From WM-3-3 sp041660045 (GTDB taxonomy: Bacteria; Pseudomonadota; Gammaproteobacteria; Methylococcales; Methylomonadaceae): 64,000 nt of DNA. The position numbers were made by a program, and so were the translations under genes. The stretch covers positions 1 through 64,000 of the forward strand of contig JBAZXA010000013.1 of NCBI GenBank assembly GCA_041660045.1. The letters are read 5' to 3'. Shown piece after piece: positions 35,767 through 45,462 of this stretch (its first letter is position 1; every line of letters starts with the position of its first letter). Under the pieces are notes generated by a model. The model made no database searches and was not told the origin of the DNA. It saw nothing but the letters and a program-made list of their open reading frames with translations.

Positions 35767-36300
35767 ATGGGCTCAAATTTGAACAACGAATTATCCTTTA
35801 TACCCTTAAAACTAGCTATTTTAGTTGTCTCTGATAGCCGTAACGAAGCTAATGACGTGTCTGGCAAGACCTTAACCGAACGCGCTGCTGCTGCTGGCCA
35901 CCAAGTTTTTGAAAAAAAAATTGTCCCCGATGATATTTACCAAATACGGGCACAAGTATCCAACTGGATTGTTGACCCTGATGTCAACGTTATCATTAGC
36001 ACAGGCGGCACTGGTATCACAGGCCGTGACGGTACACCTGAAGCCATCACCCCATTATTGGATAAAGTCCTAGATGGCTTTGGGGAAGTTTTTAGAATGC
36101 TGTCATACCAGGAAATTAAGACGTCTACAATGCAGTCCAGGGCACTTGCTGGTGTTGCTAATGGCCGGTTTATCTTTTGTTTACCTGGTTCCTCTGGCGC
36201 CTGCAAAACCGCCTGGGACTTACTGATCAAAGATCAGCTCGATTTCCGTACCAAACCCTGTAATTTGGTGCAACTAATACCTAGATTGCTGGAAAAATAA
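35767..36300 (+). CDS. moaB: Molybdenum cofactor biosynthesis protein B
   Basis: MoaB (177 residues) belongs to the MoeA/MogA fold that binds molybdopterin. STGGTGITGRDGTPEA, FRMLSYQEI and FCLPGSSGACKTAWD are the family motifs. In E. coli its role in adenylylating molybdopterin is covered by MogA, so its exact task here is uncertain. The stop TAA is immediately followed by the next gene's ATG, so the two are translated together. Confidence 0.92.
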   Translation: MGSNLNNELSFIPLKLAILVVSDSRNEANDVSGKTLTERAAAAGHQVFEKKIVPDDIYQIRAQVSNWIVDPDVNVIISTGGTGITGRDGTPEAITPLLDKVLDGFGEVFRMLSYQEIKTSTMQSRALAGVANGRFIFCLPGSSGACKTAWDLLIKDQLDFRTKPCNLVQLIPRLLEK

Positions 36301-36690
36301 ATGCGCCCGTTATTTTTAACATTAGCCGCGATTAGCGCTTTTTTAGGGGTAGGTATGGGAGCATTTGGCGCTCATGCCTTAAAATCAGTTCTATCCGCCG
36401 AGATGTTGGACGTCTATAAAACAGCGGTCAGCTACCAAATGTGGCACGCTTTAGGGTTGTTGGCGATAGCATCACTACATAGCCAAAACCCAAGGTCTAA
36501 ATTACTCATATGGGCTGGCTGGCTAATGTTTACTGGCATTATCTTATTTTCAGGTAGCTTATATGCATTAACCCTACTTAACTTAAAATGGCTGGGCGTA
36601 ATCACACCGTTTGGTGGTACAGCTTTTTTAAGCGCCTGGCTTTTGGTTACTTTGTTTTCCCTAACAAAGCCAGCGCTACCAACCCTTTAA
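36301..36690 (+). CDS. DUF423 family membrane protein
   Basis: This 129-residue protein has four hydrophobic segments (about 5-22, 44-60, 69-90 and 97-120). Its start, LAAISAFLGVGMGAFGAHALK, and the TPFGGTAFL motif are typical of DUF423/YgdD. The function is unknown. It abuts moaB without a gap and precedes pepN by 21 bp. Confidence 0.9.
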   Translation: MRPLFLTLAAISAFLGVGMGAFGAHALKSVLSAEMLDVYKTAVSYQMWHALGLLAIASLHSQNPRSKLLIWAGWLMFTGIILFSGSLYALTLLNLKWLGVITPFGGTAFLSAWLLVTLFSLTKPALPTL

Positions 36691-36711
36691 CCCAAAAACC
36701 CGAATTACACT

Positions 36712-39360
36712 ATGCGCGACGCTAACCCACAAACAATATATTTAAAAGATTACACCGCACCTGAATACTTAATTCATCGCGTAGACTTGCATTTTACCTT
36801 GGTTGAAGATAACACCCAGGTTATCGCAAAACTGACCATGAGCCGCAACCCGAACAGCCTCTCCGATAACACCTCGCTGGTCTTATTAGGGGAAAACTTG
36901 CAATTACAGCGCGTGCTACTAAATGACAGTACCCTTAGCCCGACGCAATATCAACAAACCCCAGAACACCTTACTATCCATAGTGTCCCCCAGCAAGAAC
37001 AGTTTTTGCTGACGATTGAAAACCAGATTAACCCACTAGCCAATACTGCATTAGAAGGGCTTTATTTGTCGAATGGCATGTTTTGCACCCAATGTGAAGC
37101 CGAAGGCTTTAGGAAAATCACTTATTTCCTAGACCGTCCCGACGTAATGGCACGTTTCACCACTACCATTGTCGCTGACAAAGTCCGCTACCCTGTGCTC
37201 TTGTCCAATGGTAATAAAGCCGGGCAAGGGGATTTGGACAACAACCAGCATTGGGTACGCTGGGAAGACCCCTTTGATAAACCTTGTTATTTATTTGCTT
37301 TAGTAGCAGGTCAACTCGATTGTTTAGAAGACAGCTTCACTACCCAATCTGGCCGTGAAATCAGTTTACAGATTTTTGTCGAGAGCCATGATCTTGATAA
37401 ATGTGGCCATGCAATGCAATCTTTAAAAAATGCCATGCGCTGGGACGAAGAAACCTACGGCCGTGAATATGATTTGGATTTATACATGATCGTCGCGGTT
37501 AGCCATTTCAATATGGGCGCCATGGAAAACAAGGGCTTAAACGTATTTAACACTAAATTTGTCTTAGTCCGCCCAGATACCGCAACCGATGCGGACTATG
37601 AACATGTTGAAGGGGTGATCGGCCATGAATACTTCCATAACTGGACAGGTAACCGCATTACCTGCCGGGATTGGTTCCAGCTCAGTTTAAAAGAAGGCTT
37701 TACGGTTTTCCGGGACCAAGAATTTACGGGTGACCGTACATCAAAAGCGGTCAAACGCATCGAAGATGTCAATTTATTGCGCACACGCCAATTTGTTGAA
37801 GATGCAGGCCCTTTGGCGCATCCGGTAAGACCCAGCGCCTATATCGAAATCAATAATTTTTACACCGTCACCGTCTATGAAAAAGGTGCCGAAGTTGTGC
37901 GCATGATCCGCACCTTGGTTGGTGACGAGGGCTTCCGTCAAGGTAGCGACCTGTACTTTGGGCGCCATGATGGCCAGGCGGTAACTTGTGACGATTTTGT
38001 CAAAGCCATGGAAGATGCTAATGACATTGATTTAACACAATTTAGACGCTGGTATGTGCAAGCAGGTACACCAACACTCACCGTCAATTCGTATTACCAC
38101 GATGCCGAAAAAACGCTAACCTTAACCTTATCCCAAAGTTGCCCACCGACGCCCGGACAAGCAATCAAGGAAGCCTTACATATCCCGGTAAAAATTGGCT
38201 TGATTTATCCTGATGGTCGTATCGCGCCCTGTAAACTACAGGATAGCCCGCACACCAGTGATGAAGTGGTTTTGGAACTCAAAGAACCCGTGCAATCGTT
38301 TACTTTTGAAAAACTTGACTTTCCAACTGTCGTCTCCGTGTTAAGAGGTTTTTCCGCACCGGTAAAACTGTATATCCAACGTAGCTCTGATGAATTGGCA
38401 TTTTTATTAAATCATGATAAAGACACCTTCAACCGCTGGGAAGCAGGCCAACAACTCGTTGGCAAAGCCTTATTAAAACTCATAGCTGACGTACAAAACC
38501 AGCAGCCCCTAAAACTGGATGACATAGTTATAGATGCCTTCCGGCAGGTTTTGGCCAAGCCATGGCATGACCTGTCGTACTTTGCCTTGCTGTTAAGCCT
38601 GCCCTCAGAAATCTATATGGCTGAGCAAATGCAAATCATCGATGTTGATGCTATCCATACTGCCCGTGAATTTATTAAGCACAGCCTTGCTGAACATTTG
38701 CGTGAGGCTTTACAGTCGCTCTATTTAATTAACCATCGCGATGAATCAGATCAATTTGATGCTGATGCCATAGGCCGCCGCCGCCTTAAAAACACGTGTT
38801 TAAACTATTTATGTACCCTGGATGACCCAGCAATTAAAAACTGGGCTCTCCAACAGTTTAAAACCGCAAAAAATATGACCGACCAAATTGCTGCGTTAAC
38901 AGTGATGGTCAATAACCCGCACTACGCTAGAAAGCAGTGTTTAGCGGATTTTTATACACAATGGCAGCACGAAGCACTTGTAGTAGACAAGTGGTTTACC
39001 TTACAAGCTTCCAGTCCTATGCCTGAAACCTTTAGTACAGTACTAGCGTTAATGGAGCACCCTGCATTTGATATAAAAACGCCTAATCGGGTGAGATCGT
39101 TAATCGGCGCCTTTAGCCAAAATAACCCCGTACATTTTCACGCCGCTAATGGCCAAGGTTACCAATTTTTGGCTGACCAAATTATTGCCTTAAACGCCTT
39201 AAATCCACAAGTCGCTTCCCGCATGTTAACATCGTTAACACAGTGGCAACGCCATGATGCTAATCGGCAAAGTTTAATTAGGGCACAACTGCAGCGTATT
39301 GTTAACACCGATGGCGTATCACGCGATGTTTATGAAATTGCTAGTAAAAGTTTGGCATAA
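36712..39360 (+). CDS. pepN: Aminopeptidase N
   Basis: This M1-family zinc metallopeptidase of 882 residues removes N-terminal amino acids from peptides in the cytoplasm. The exopeptidase motif GAMENKG and the zinc site HEYFH (about 304-308), with Glu 18 residues on in LKEGFTVFRD, are intact. Length and the C-terminal helical domain match the E. coli enzyme. It is last in a likely moaB-DUF423-pepN run. Confidence 0.95.
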   Translation: MRDANPQTIYLKDYTAPEYLIHRVDLHFTLVEDNTQVIAKLTMSRNPNSLSDNTSLVLLGENLQLQRVLLNDSTLSPTQYQQTPEHLTIHSVPQQEQFLLTIENQINPLANTALEGLYLSNGMFCTQCEAEGFRKITYFLDRPDVMARFTTTIVADKVRYPVLLSNGNKAGQGDLDNNQHWVRWEDPFDKPCYLFALVAGQLDCLEDSFTTQSGREISLQIFVESHDLDKCGHAMQSLKNAMRWDEETYGREYDLDLYMIVAVSHFNMGAMENKGLNVFNTKFVLVRPDTATDADYEHVEGVIGHEYFHNWTGNRITCRDWFQLSLKEGFTVFRDQEFTGDRTSKAVKRIEDVNLLRTRQFVEDAGPLAHPVRPSAYIEINNFYTVTVYEKGAEVVRMIRTLVGDEGFRQGSDLYFGRHDGQAVTCDDFVKAMEDANDIDLTQFRRWYVQAGTPTLTVNSYYHDAEKTLTLTLSQSCPPTPGQAIKEALHIPVKIGLIYPDGRIAPCKLQDSPHTSDEVVLELKEPVQSFTFEKLDFPTVVSVLRGFSAPVKLYIQRSSDELAFLLNHDKDTFNRWEAGQQLVGKALLKLIADVQNQQPLKLDDIVIDAFRQVLAKPWHDLSYFALLLSLPSEIYMAEQMQIIDVDAIHTAREFIKHSLAEHLREALQSLYLINHRDESDQFDADAIGRRRLKNTCLNYLCTLDDPAIKNWALQQFKTAKNMTDQIAALTVMVNNPHYARKQCLADFYTQWQHEALVVDKWFTLQASSPMPETFSTVLALMEHPAFDIKTPNRVRSLIGAFSQNNPVHFHAANGQGYQFLADQIIALNALNPQVASRMLTSLTQWQRHDANRQSLIRAQLQRIVNTDGVSRDVYEIASKSLA

Positions 39361-39398
39361 CTGCGCTAGGTATATGGCTATGTAGCCAGCAGCCACAA

Positions 39399-39430
39399 CG
39401 GGCTAAGGGTTGGTAACAAGCCTTAGCCCG
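39399..39430. terminator. Hairpin downstream of pepN
   Basis: Perfect 10-bp arms (CGGGCTAAGG at 39399-39408 and its complement at 39421-39430) enclose a 12-base loop, 39 bp after the pepN stop. There is no T tract after it on the plus strand, so it may be a factor-dependent or mRNA-stabilising structure. The rest of the 290-bp spacer to the next gene shows nothing clear. Confidence 0.5.
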
Positions 39431-39650
39431 ACTGGTGTAATACAACCGAATTTACTTTGTCGACAATGGTGATATGATAGCTAAAAGGCTGGCATTTAAG
39501 ACTTACTTAAGCTACCTGGTTATAAAACAAATTGACACTTACTGGGCGTACCCTAACAGCGTGTACACCATTTTCTATTGAGTTTGGCTAGTCAATTGGC
39601 TCTTGCTTAAAGCCTTAAATTTAAGCAAAACCCCAAATATCGTACTTATT

Positions 39651-41798
39651 ATGCCAATGCCCATTTTAAAAAGCAGCCACAGCCAAAAACCATTAATTTT
39701 AGTCATTACCTGCAATGAGGTGGCAGTTAAGTTAATCCAAGATTGCTTAGCCCACCTACACTACCAAATTAACGTTGCTGACTCTTGCTCCCAAGCTTTA
39801 ATCCAACTGCAAAACGAAAGCCCTGATCTTATATTACTAGATAGCTTAGCACCCAATAGGAACGATTTTGGCTTTTGCCGATGGTTACAAACAGAATTGC
39901 CTAAAAGCAAAACTGCTATAGCCATGCTGGTAAAGGACGAAGTATCCGCCATCCATAATGCCCTAAATGCTGGCGCACAAGACTTCATTACCCACCCTAT
40001 TAGCCCACAAGCTTTGGGGCATCGCATCCAGCTATTATTACAAAACCACCGGGCTTATTCGCTATTGGCACAGGACTATGAAAATTTAGTGACGGCCCAA
40101 CGCATTGCCGCCCTCGGTAATTGGGAATTGAATTTGCCAGATGGTGAAATGACATGGTCTAGACAAGTGTTCAGCTTATTAGGCTACACGGGCACAGACA
40201 TTACCCCATCCCTGAATACGTTTGCCGCCAAATTGAAACCTGAAAGCCAACAAGCGCTTAATGTACTCCTTGAAGACAGCATAAAAAACAGTGAAGTGTT
40301 TGAATCTAAATTGATCGTGCTGGAAAAAAACGCTAAAGAACGCTTTGTCTTGATTAAAGGTGAAGTTATTCAAGACCGTGGCATTAATATATACTTGCGC
40401 GGCATTTTACAAGACATCACTGAACAACATTATGCCGAAGAACGCATCCGCTTTTTATCCAATTACGATCCATTAACCGGGCTTTGTAACCGGCAAAAAT
40501 TTATTGGCCAATTAGGTGACTATATCCGTTCATCAGGTCAGCCTCAAAATATAGCGGCCATTATCCATTTAGGTTTAGACCGCTTTAAGCGCATCAACCA
40601 TAGCCTAGGCCATGACGCAGCTGACAACTTACTCGGCCTGGTGGCAACACGATTAGCAACCATAACCCGTGCCGAAAGCCGGCACAACCCAAGCGATGAC
40701 CCACAACTGCCTTTATTTGAGTTGGCGCGCTGGGGTGGTGATGAGTTTGTCCTTATGGTCACTGATATGCACCACATACAGGACGCCGCAAAATTAGCCC
40801 GGCGTTTGCTAAATGAAATTGCCAAACCTTACCCAATCAATCAACTTAGCGTTTCCATTTCGGCCACTTTAGGTATCGTGATATTCCCAAATGATGGCGA
40901 TAACGCCATCGATTTACTTAAAAATGCCGATACCGCTATGCGCCATGCCAAACTCAGCAATCCCGGCGGTTACGGTTTTTATACCTCGACCATGAACGAT
41001 CAGGCTTTGTTTAATTTTTCCTTGGAAAACGATATGCGTTACGCCATCGAACGTGATGAGCTGCAACCCTATTACCAAGCCAAAGTTGATATGCATGGCA
41101 ATATCATGGGGGCTGAATTATTGCTGCGCTGGTTACATCCAAAATTTGGCTTGATCTTACCTGATAAATTTATTTATCTTGCTGAAGAATCTGGCCTAAT
41201 CGTCCCCATGACCGAATGGCTATTACAACAAGCAAGCCAGCAGCTAAGAATTTGGTCAGCCATGGGGCTAAAACAAGTCTCAGTGGCGATTAACTTATCA
41301 CCGCTACACCTTAACCAAAGCAACTTACCCCTCGTTATTGAACAATCCTTGCAAAACAATGGCGTTGAAGGTGCTTTAATTGAACTGGAACTTACCGAAG
41401 GTTCCTTATTAAAAAACAAAACCAGTACCTTAAACATATTAGAAACACTCAAAACCAAAGGCATCAACTTGGCTATTGATGATTTTGGCACGGGTTATTC
41501 ATCATTTAGTTATCTAACCCGGTTTCCTATTGACACGGTTAAAATTGACCGTAGTTTTTTAAATAATTGTACTCAGAATATTGCCGACCTTAATATTATC
41601 CGCGCCATCATCGCATTAGCCCATACTTTAGGCATGAAAGTGGTTGCAGAAGGTGTGGAAACGCAGCGGCAAGCGGATATACTTAAACAAGAAGGTTGCG
41701 ATTTCATGCAGGGTTATTTGTTTGGTAAACCCTTGCCTGCTGATCAATTTACCGCCGAAATACTTGCTAATAGACTAAGCAACACGGCCTTGCACTAA
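39651..41798 (+). CDS. Pseudo-receiver / PAS / GGDEF / EAL c-di-GMP protein
   Basis: This 715-residue protein has a receiver-like domain (about 5-130) whose N-terminal acidic pair is replaced (ITCNE) and whose Lys is His (THPI), while the central Asp in LLDS remains. It is probably not phosphorylated normally. A PAS domain follows (about 140-265), then a GGDEF domain with an intact GGDEF and a 15-20 residue insertion before it, and an EAL domain with ELL in place of EAL but intact DDFGTGYSS, KIDRSF and AEGVET. Both synthesis and hydrolysis of c-di-GMP are possible. A TTG at 39603 would add 16 residues; I see no ribosome site for either start. Confidence 0.88.
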   Translation: MPMPILKSSHSQKPLILVITCNEVAVKLIQDCLAHLHYQINVADSCSQALIQLQNESPDLILLDSLAPNRNDFGFCRWLQTELPKSKTAIAMLVKDEVSAIHNALNAGAQDFITHPISPQALGHRIQLLLQNHRAYSLLAQDYENLVTAQRIAALGNWELNLPDGEMTWSRQVFSLLGYTGTDITPSLNTFAAKLKPESQQALNVLLEDSIKNSEVFESKLIVLEKNAKERFVLIKGEVIQDRGINIYLRGILQDITEQHYAEERIRFLSNYDPLTGLCNRQKFIGQLGDYIRSSGQPQNIAAIIHLGLDRFKRINHSLGHDAADNLLGLVATRLATITRAESRHNPSDDPQLPLFELARWGGDEFVLMVTDMHHIQDAAKLARRLLNEIAKPYPINQLSVSISATLGIVIFPNDGDNAIDLLKNADTAMRHAKLSNPGGYGFYTSTMNDQALFNFSLENDMRYAIERDELQPYYQAKVDMHGNIMGAELLLRWLHPKFGLILPDKFIYLAEESGLIVPMTEWLLQQASQQLRIWSAMGLKQVSVAINLSPLHLNQSNLPLVIEQSLQNNGVEGALIELELTEGSLLKNKTSTLNILETLKTKGINLAIDDFGTGYSSFSYLTRFPIDTVKIDRSFLNNCTQNIADLNIIRAIIALAHTLGMKVVAEGVETQRQADILKQEGCDFMQGYLFGKPLPADQFTAEILANRLSNTALH

Positions 41799-41803
41799 GC
41801 GCC

Positions 41804-42625
41804 ATGTCTGACAGCCCTAATATTAAATGCTTTATTTATTGTGCTTTGCCGTGTGAAGCCAAAGCATTGATTGAATATTTCCGCTTAAAACAACAAACTA
41901 CGATTTCCGCTTTTGCCATTTACAGCCATAACAACCTTTATTTAACGGTAACGGGTATAGGCAAATCCGCCATGGCCGCAGGTGTTGCCTACAGCCAAGC
42001 TTTATTTGCCGATAAGCAGACCTCAGTAATTTTAAATATTGGGATTGCTGGTCATTTACACCATCACTTAGGCCAAGCTTTTTTAATTGACAAAATTACC
42101 GATGCCGATAGCTTACGCTGCTTTTACCCGCCCCACGTTTTTTCCTGGGCTAATCAAAAGGCTAGCTTACAAACCCTATCAAGACCGTCCCCGCTTTACC
42201 ACCAAAGCGATCTTTACGATATGGAAGCTTCGGCGTTTTATGAAACGGCGACCCGTTTTACTAGCAGTGAACTAGTGCAATGCCTAAAAATTGTGTCTGA
42301 CAATACGAACGCCCCACTGGATAATGTTAAAGCCAAGTTAGCCACACAGTTAATCACAGAGCAATTACCTAGCCTGGACCAGTTACTAGCACAAACCAAG
42401 CTATTGGCGGAGCAACTTTACCAAGCCGATCCGGTTCACTATATTGAACTGGTCGAGCGCTATCATTTTTCTAGCAGCCAACGTTTGCAATTAAAAAATT
42501 TGCTATTGCGTTACCAAGTATTAACAAATACCACAGAAAAGATGAATTTTTTAAGCTTTGACAACGCCAAATCAGTCTTGGAAGGCCTTAACAAAACCCT
42601 GCAAAACACAAGCTATTATTTATAG
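41804..42625 (+). CDS. Nucleoside phosphorylase/nucleosidase-like protein
   Basis: The first 180 residues or so of this 273-residue protein resemble the PNP/MTA-SAH nucleosidase fold. They show ILNIGIAGHL (the phosphate/ribose region), YDMEASAF (the ribose-binding Met-Glu) and KIVSDN with the catalytic-type Asp. The remaining 90 residues are a helical, Leu- and Gln-rich extension unlike classic enzymes. The substrate cannot be told. It starts 5 bp after the GGDEF-EAL gene and is likely co-expressed. Methylthioadenosine is one possible substrate given mtn genes nearby; this is inference. Confidence 0.65.
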   Translation: MSDSPNIKCFIYCALPCEAKALIEYFRLKQQTTISAFAIYSHNNLYLTVTGIGKSAMAAGVAYSQALFADKQTSVILNIGIAGHLHHHLGQAFLIDKITDADSLRCFYPPHVFSWANQKASLQTLSRPSPLYHQSDLYDMEASAFYETATRFTSSELVQCLKIVSDNTNAPLDNVKAKLATQLITEQLPSLDQLLAQTKLLAEQLYQADPVHYIELVERYHFSSSQRLQLKNLLLRYQVLTNTTEKMNFLSFDNAKSVLEGLNKTLQNTSYYL

Positions 42626-42979
42626 AAAAAACCACGCATCTTTATAAACCGCCACCATGCCGATATAAGCAACACATAATAATGCCGCCGCAAAAGTTAG
42701 CCATTTTGCCATGCCTTGTTGCTTAAACGTCATAATGCCTAGCCCTATATAAGCAAATAACATTATAATTTTAGCGAATATCCAACCATATTGCCCCGAT
42801 AGCCAATGCCCTTCAAACACCAAGGCAATACCGGTTAAAATTAACAAACCACTAATTGCATGCGGTGCAATTTTTAACCATTTTTGTGACAACAACTCAG
42901 GTTTTAGTTCTGATAACGCCACCCGCCCAACAAAACCAGTTACTGACAGCAGTACAAAAATTAAATGCAAAAATTTCAT
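42620..42979 (-). CDS. SirB2-family membrane protein
   Basis: This small integral membrane protein of 119 residues has four hydrophobic segments. Its start (MKFLHLIFVLLSVTGFVGR) and the LKIAPHAISGLLILTGIAL motif match SirB2/YchQ-type proteins. The function is unknown. I place the start at 42979 because AAAGGG lies six bases upstream of this ATG, too close to the ATG at 42985. Its stop codon directly abuts the stop of the converging phosphorylase-like gene. Confidence 0.82.
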   Translation of the reverse strand: MKFLHLIFVLLSVTGFVGRVALSELKPELLSQKWLKIAPHAISGLLILTGIALVFEGHWLSGQYGWIFAKIIMLFAYIGLGIMTFKQQGMAKWLTFAAALLCVAYIGMVAVYKDAWFFL

Positions 42980-43018
42980 AATCATCCCTTTGTTGATTAG
43001 TTTGAAGTCTCTCTCGCT

Positions 43019-44155
43019 TTATCGGGCAGCTATATTTGCCAAATAGCGTTGTTTTATGGCTTGCGCCAATTCATGTACGGCCATGGCGTAGTGGGTGCTA
43101 TGGTTATAACGGGTGATCACATAAAAATTGTGATGCCCTAACCAATATTGGTCGCCCTGACTGGCCCTTAAACGCAATAAATGTATATCGTTTGGGCTAG
43201 GCAATTGTGCAGTGGCTTTAATACCGAGTTGATTTAGCTTATAGATATCATAATGGCTATCAAAACCCACCTCCAAATCTTCTATTTGCGTACCCGTTGC
43301 TAAGGCGGGCGTAACAACGGCTTCATCATGATGCCAGCCATGCTCAGCAAAATAATTTGCGATACTTCCAATCACATCATCAGCTTGCCATAAATTACGC
43401 GCGCCATCACCATTAAAGTCCACGGCCCACTGTAAAAAACTACTCGGCATAAATTGCCCTAAGCCCATCGCACCAGCATAAGATCCTTCTGGTGTCAGCG
43501 GATCAATTTTTTCAGCACGCACCATTAATAAAAACTTTTCTAATTCGCCAGCAAAATAACTGCCGCGGCGGGGATAATCAAAAGCTAACGTTGTTAAAGC
43601 ATCGATTACCCGGTGTTTACCTACATTCCGGCCAAATACCGTCTCCACCCCCATAATGCCTAGGATGTATTCTGGTGGCACACCATATTTTTTGCTGGCG
43701 CGTTGTAAGCTATCGGCATGCTGGCGCCAAAATTCCGCGCCGCTATTAATATGCAACTCGGTAAGAAATTGCGCCCGATAACGGCTCCATGCCCCAGGCC
43801 TTGGGCCCCCTCCGGCACTGCCCGTTTCTTTAGACAAATAATCCAATGTCCATTGCTTACGCTTGGCTTTTGAGAATACCGCATTTAAATATTCGCGCGA
43901 AAAACCATGCTGGCTGACCATACCGTCAATAAATTGGTTTAGTGCAGGATAACCCGCGTAGTCGCCAGAAATTCGTTGGGCCCCATAAGACGGAAGTTGC
44001 GCTAATGGCTCACTGAGCACTGGTGCTATTTGCACAGCTCTGCTTTTATTAGCGGCAGGTGGCGGCGCCTTAGTATGGCTAGGTTCGCTGGCACAACTTG
44101 CCAAACCTAAGGTGATTAGGCTTAGCAATGCTTGATATTTAAATCGGCGGTTCAT
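43019..44155 (-). CDS. mltB: Membrane-bound lytic murein transglycosylase B
   Basis: This lipoprotein (378 residues) has a signal peptide ending in the lipobox LASC near residue 21 and an SLT2-type catalytic domain. The domain includes GIMGVETVFGRNVG with the catalytic Glu, GAMGLGQFMPSSF and DFNGDGARNLW, a known calcium-loop segment in MltB. It cleaves peptidoglycan glycan strands to give 1,6-anhydro-muropeptides during wall growth. An AGGGATT ribosome site precedes the ATG. It lies 33 bp from the SirB2-family gene. Confidence 0.93.
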   Translation of the reverse strand: MNRRFKYQALLSLITLGLASCASEPSHTKAPPPAANKSRAVQIAPVLSEPLAQLPSYGAQRISGDYAGYPALNQFIDGMVSQHGFSREYLNAVFSKAKRKQWTLDYLSKETGSAGGGPRPGAWSRYRAQFLTELHINSGAEFWRQHADSLQRASKKYGVPPEYILGIMGVETVFGRNVGKHRVIDALTTLAFDYPRRGSYFAGELEKFLLMVRAEKIDPLTPEGSYAGAMGLGQFMPSSFLQWAVDFNGDGARNLWQADDVIGSIANYFAEHGWHHDEAVVTPALATGTQIEDLEVGFDSHYDIYKLNQLGIKATAQLPSPNDIHLLRLRASQGDQYWLGHHNFYVITRYNHSTHYAMAVHELAQAIKQRYLANIAAR

Positions 44156-44224
44156 AATCCCTATCAGGCAATAGTTTAAAACACTCAGGCCAATTAATTC
44201 ATTAGCCCAATAATATGTTACAGG

Positions 44225-44905
44225 CTAAACAGTTAATGTGATTTGGTCAAAGCTATTCACTTGTTTATGTTCCGCCTGAGCGTTGGGCTGTTGACCACGC
44301 ACTAACCAAACGGTGTTAAATTCGGCCAACGCCGCAGCATCTAATTCTTCTTTTATATCCGATAAAAAAACTATTTGCCTACCTGTAAGGCCTAACTGGC
44401 GGGCAATTTCAGCATAGGCGGACGACTCCCGTTTAGCACCAATCTGGGTATCAAAATAGCCGGAAAATAATCCCGTCAAATCACCAAACTCAGTATGCGC
44501 GAATAATAATTTTTGGGCAAAAACCGAACCCGAAGAATAGACATATAAATCTAGCCCTAAAGCTTTCCATTGCTGTAAGTTGTTGACCGCATCCGGATAG
44601 ATATGCCCTTTATATGCACCTGATTTATAGCCTGCTGCCCAAATTAAACCTTGTAAAGATTTCAGCGGTGTTATTTTTTTATCTGCATCTATCCAGCTAA
44701 TCAACAAAGCTATTAAGGCTTCAATATCCAGATTTTCCTCCGCTAAACGGGCAACGTCGGCCAAGAGCACAGCAACTTCAGGATCATTTTGATGCAACTG
44801 TACAAACTCAGCCAAATTCGCCCGTGCGTAAGGGAACAACACGTCATGGACAAAACTCAGTGATGAGGTAGTCCCTTCAATATCCGTGACTATGGCTTTA
44901 ATCAT
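44225..44905 (-). CDS. mtnC: Enolase-phosphatase E1 (methionine salvage)
   Basis: MtnC (226 residues) is a HAD-family enzyme that enolises and dephosphorylates 2,3-diketo-5-methylthiopentyl-1-phosphate to the acireductone. The motifs DIEGTTSSLSFVHDVLFPYA (catalytic Asp8), YSSGSVFAQ and FLSDIKEELDAA are intact. It shares a 4-bp overlap with mtnD. mtnA, mtnK and mtnP are not in the window. Confidence 0.94.
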   Translation of the reverse strand: MIKAIVTDIEGTTSSLSFVHDVLFPYARANLAEFVQLHQNDPEVAVLLADVARLAEENLDIEALIALLISWIDADKKITPLKSLQGLIWAAGYKSGAYKGHIYPDAVNNLQQWKALGLDLYVYSSGSVFAQKLLFAHTEFGDLTGLFSGYFDTQIGAKRESSAYAEIARQLGLTGRQIVFLSDIKEELDAAALAEFNTVWLVRGQQPNAQAEHKQVNSFDQITLTV

Positions 44906-45462
44906 GCTAAGCCAGCAATATAATCATCATAACTAGGGAAGCTTTTTGCTATCTCACTGCCTGTAAATTGTGCCACCCAACCTTCTGCCGCGGTAAATAG
45001 CCGGATGGCTTTAAAAAAGGGCTTTTTGCCCATATCAAACCAATGATAAACGTGCGCAGGCACGCTGATCAAATCACCTTGTTCACAGAGCAAGGCATAT
45101 ACCAAGCCATTAATATGCAGATAAAATAAACCGCTACCCTCCACGAAGAAGCGCACTTCAAAATCATCATGGCTATGTTCTGCTAAAAACTTTTGCCTTA
45201 ATTCCGCTTTATCCGGATGCTCTGGCGTTAAGCTGACAATATCGACAGCTTGAAAACCATATTGTTGCTTAAGACGGCTTATTGAATCACTATAAGCCAC
45301 CATAATATCATCTGCTTGCGCATGCTCAGGTAATGGATTACTGGCTGACCAACGCTCAAACTGCACATCTATACTAGCCAATTGTGCCTTAATCGCTACA
45401 AAATCGAGGTAACGTTGGCCTGTTTGAGGTTGATCCTCAGCAAAAACAGTTAATGCACTCAT
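44902..45462 (-). CDS. mtnD: Acireductone dioxygenase
   Basis: MtnD (186 residues) is a cupin enzyme that oxidises acireductone: with iron to the methionine precursor keto acid and formate, with nickel to an off-pathway product. The metal site is in EHSHDDFEVRFF (His, His, Glu), and the final His follows in the SVPAHVYHWF segment. It overlaps mtnB and mtnC by 4 bp each, so the three genes form a tight operon. Confidence 0.94.
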   Translation of the reverse strand: MSALTVFAEDQPQTGQRYLDFVAIKAQLASIDVQFERWSASNPLPEHAQADDIMVAYSDSISRLKQQYGFQAVDIVSLTPEHPDKAELRQKFLAEHSHDDFEVRFFVEGSGLFYLHINGLVYALLCEQGDLISVPAHVYHWFDMGKKPFFKAIRLFTAAEGWVAQFTGSEIAKSFPSYDDYIAGLA

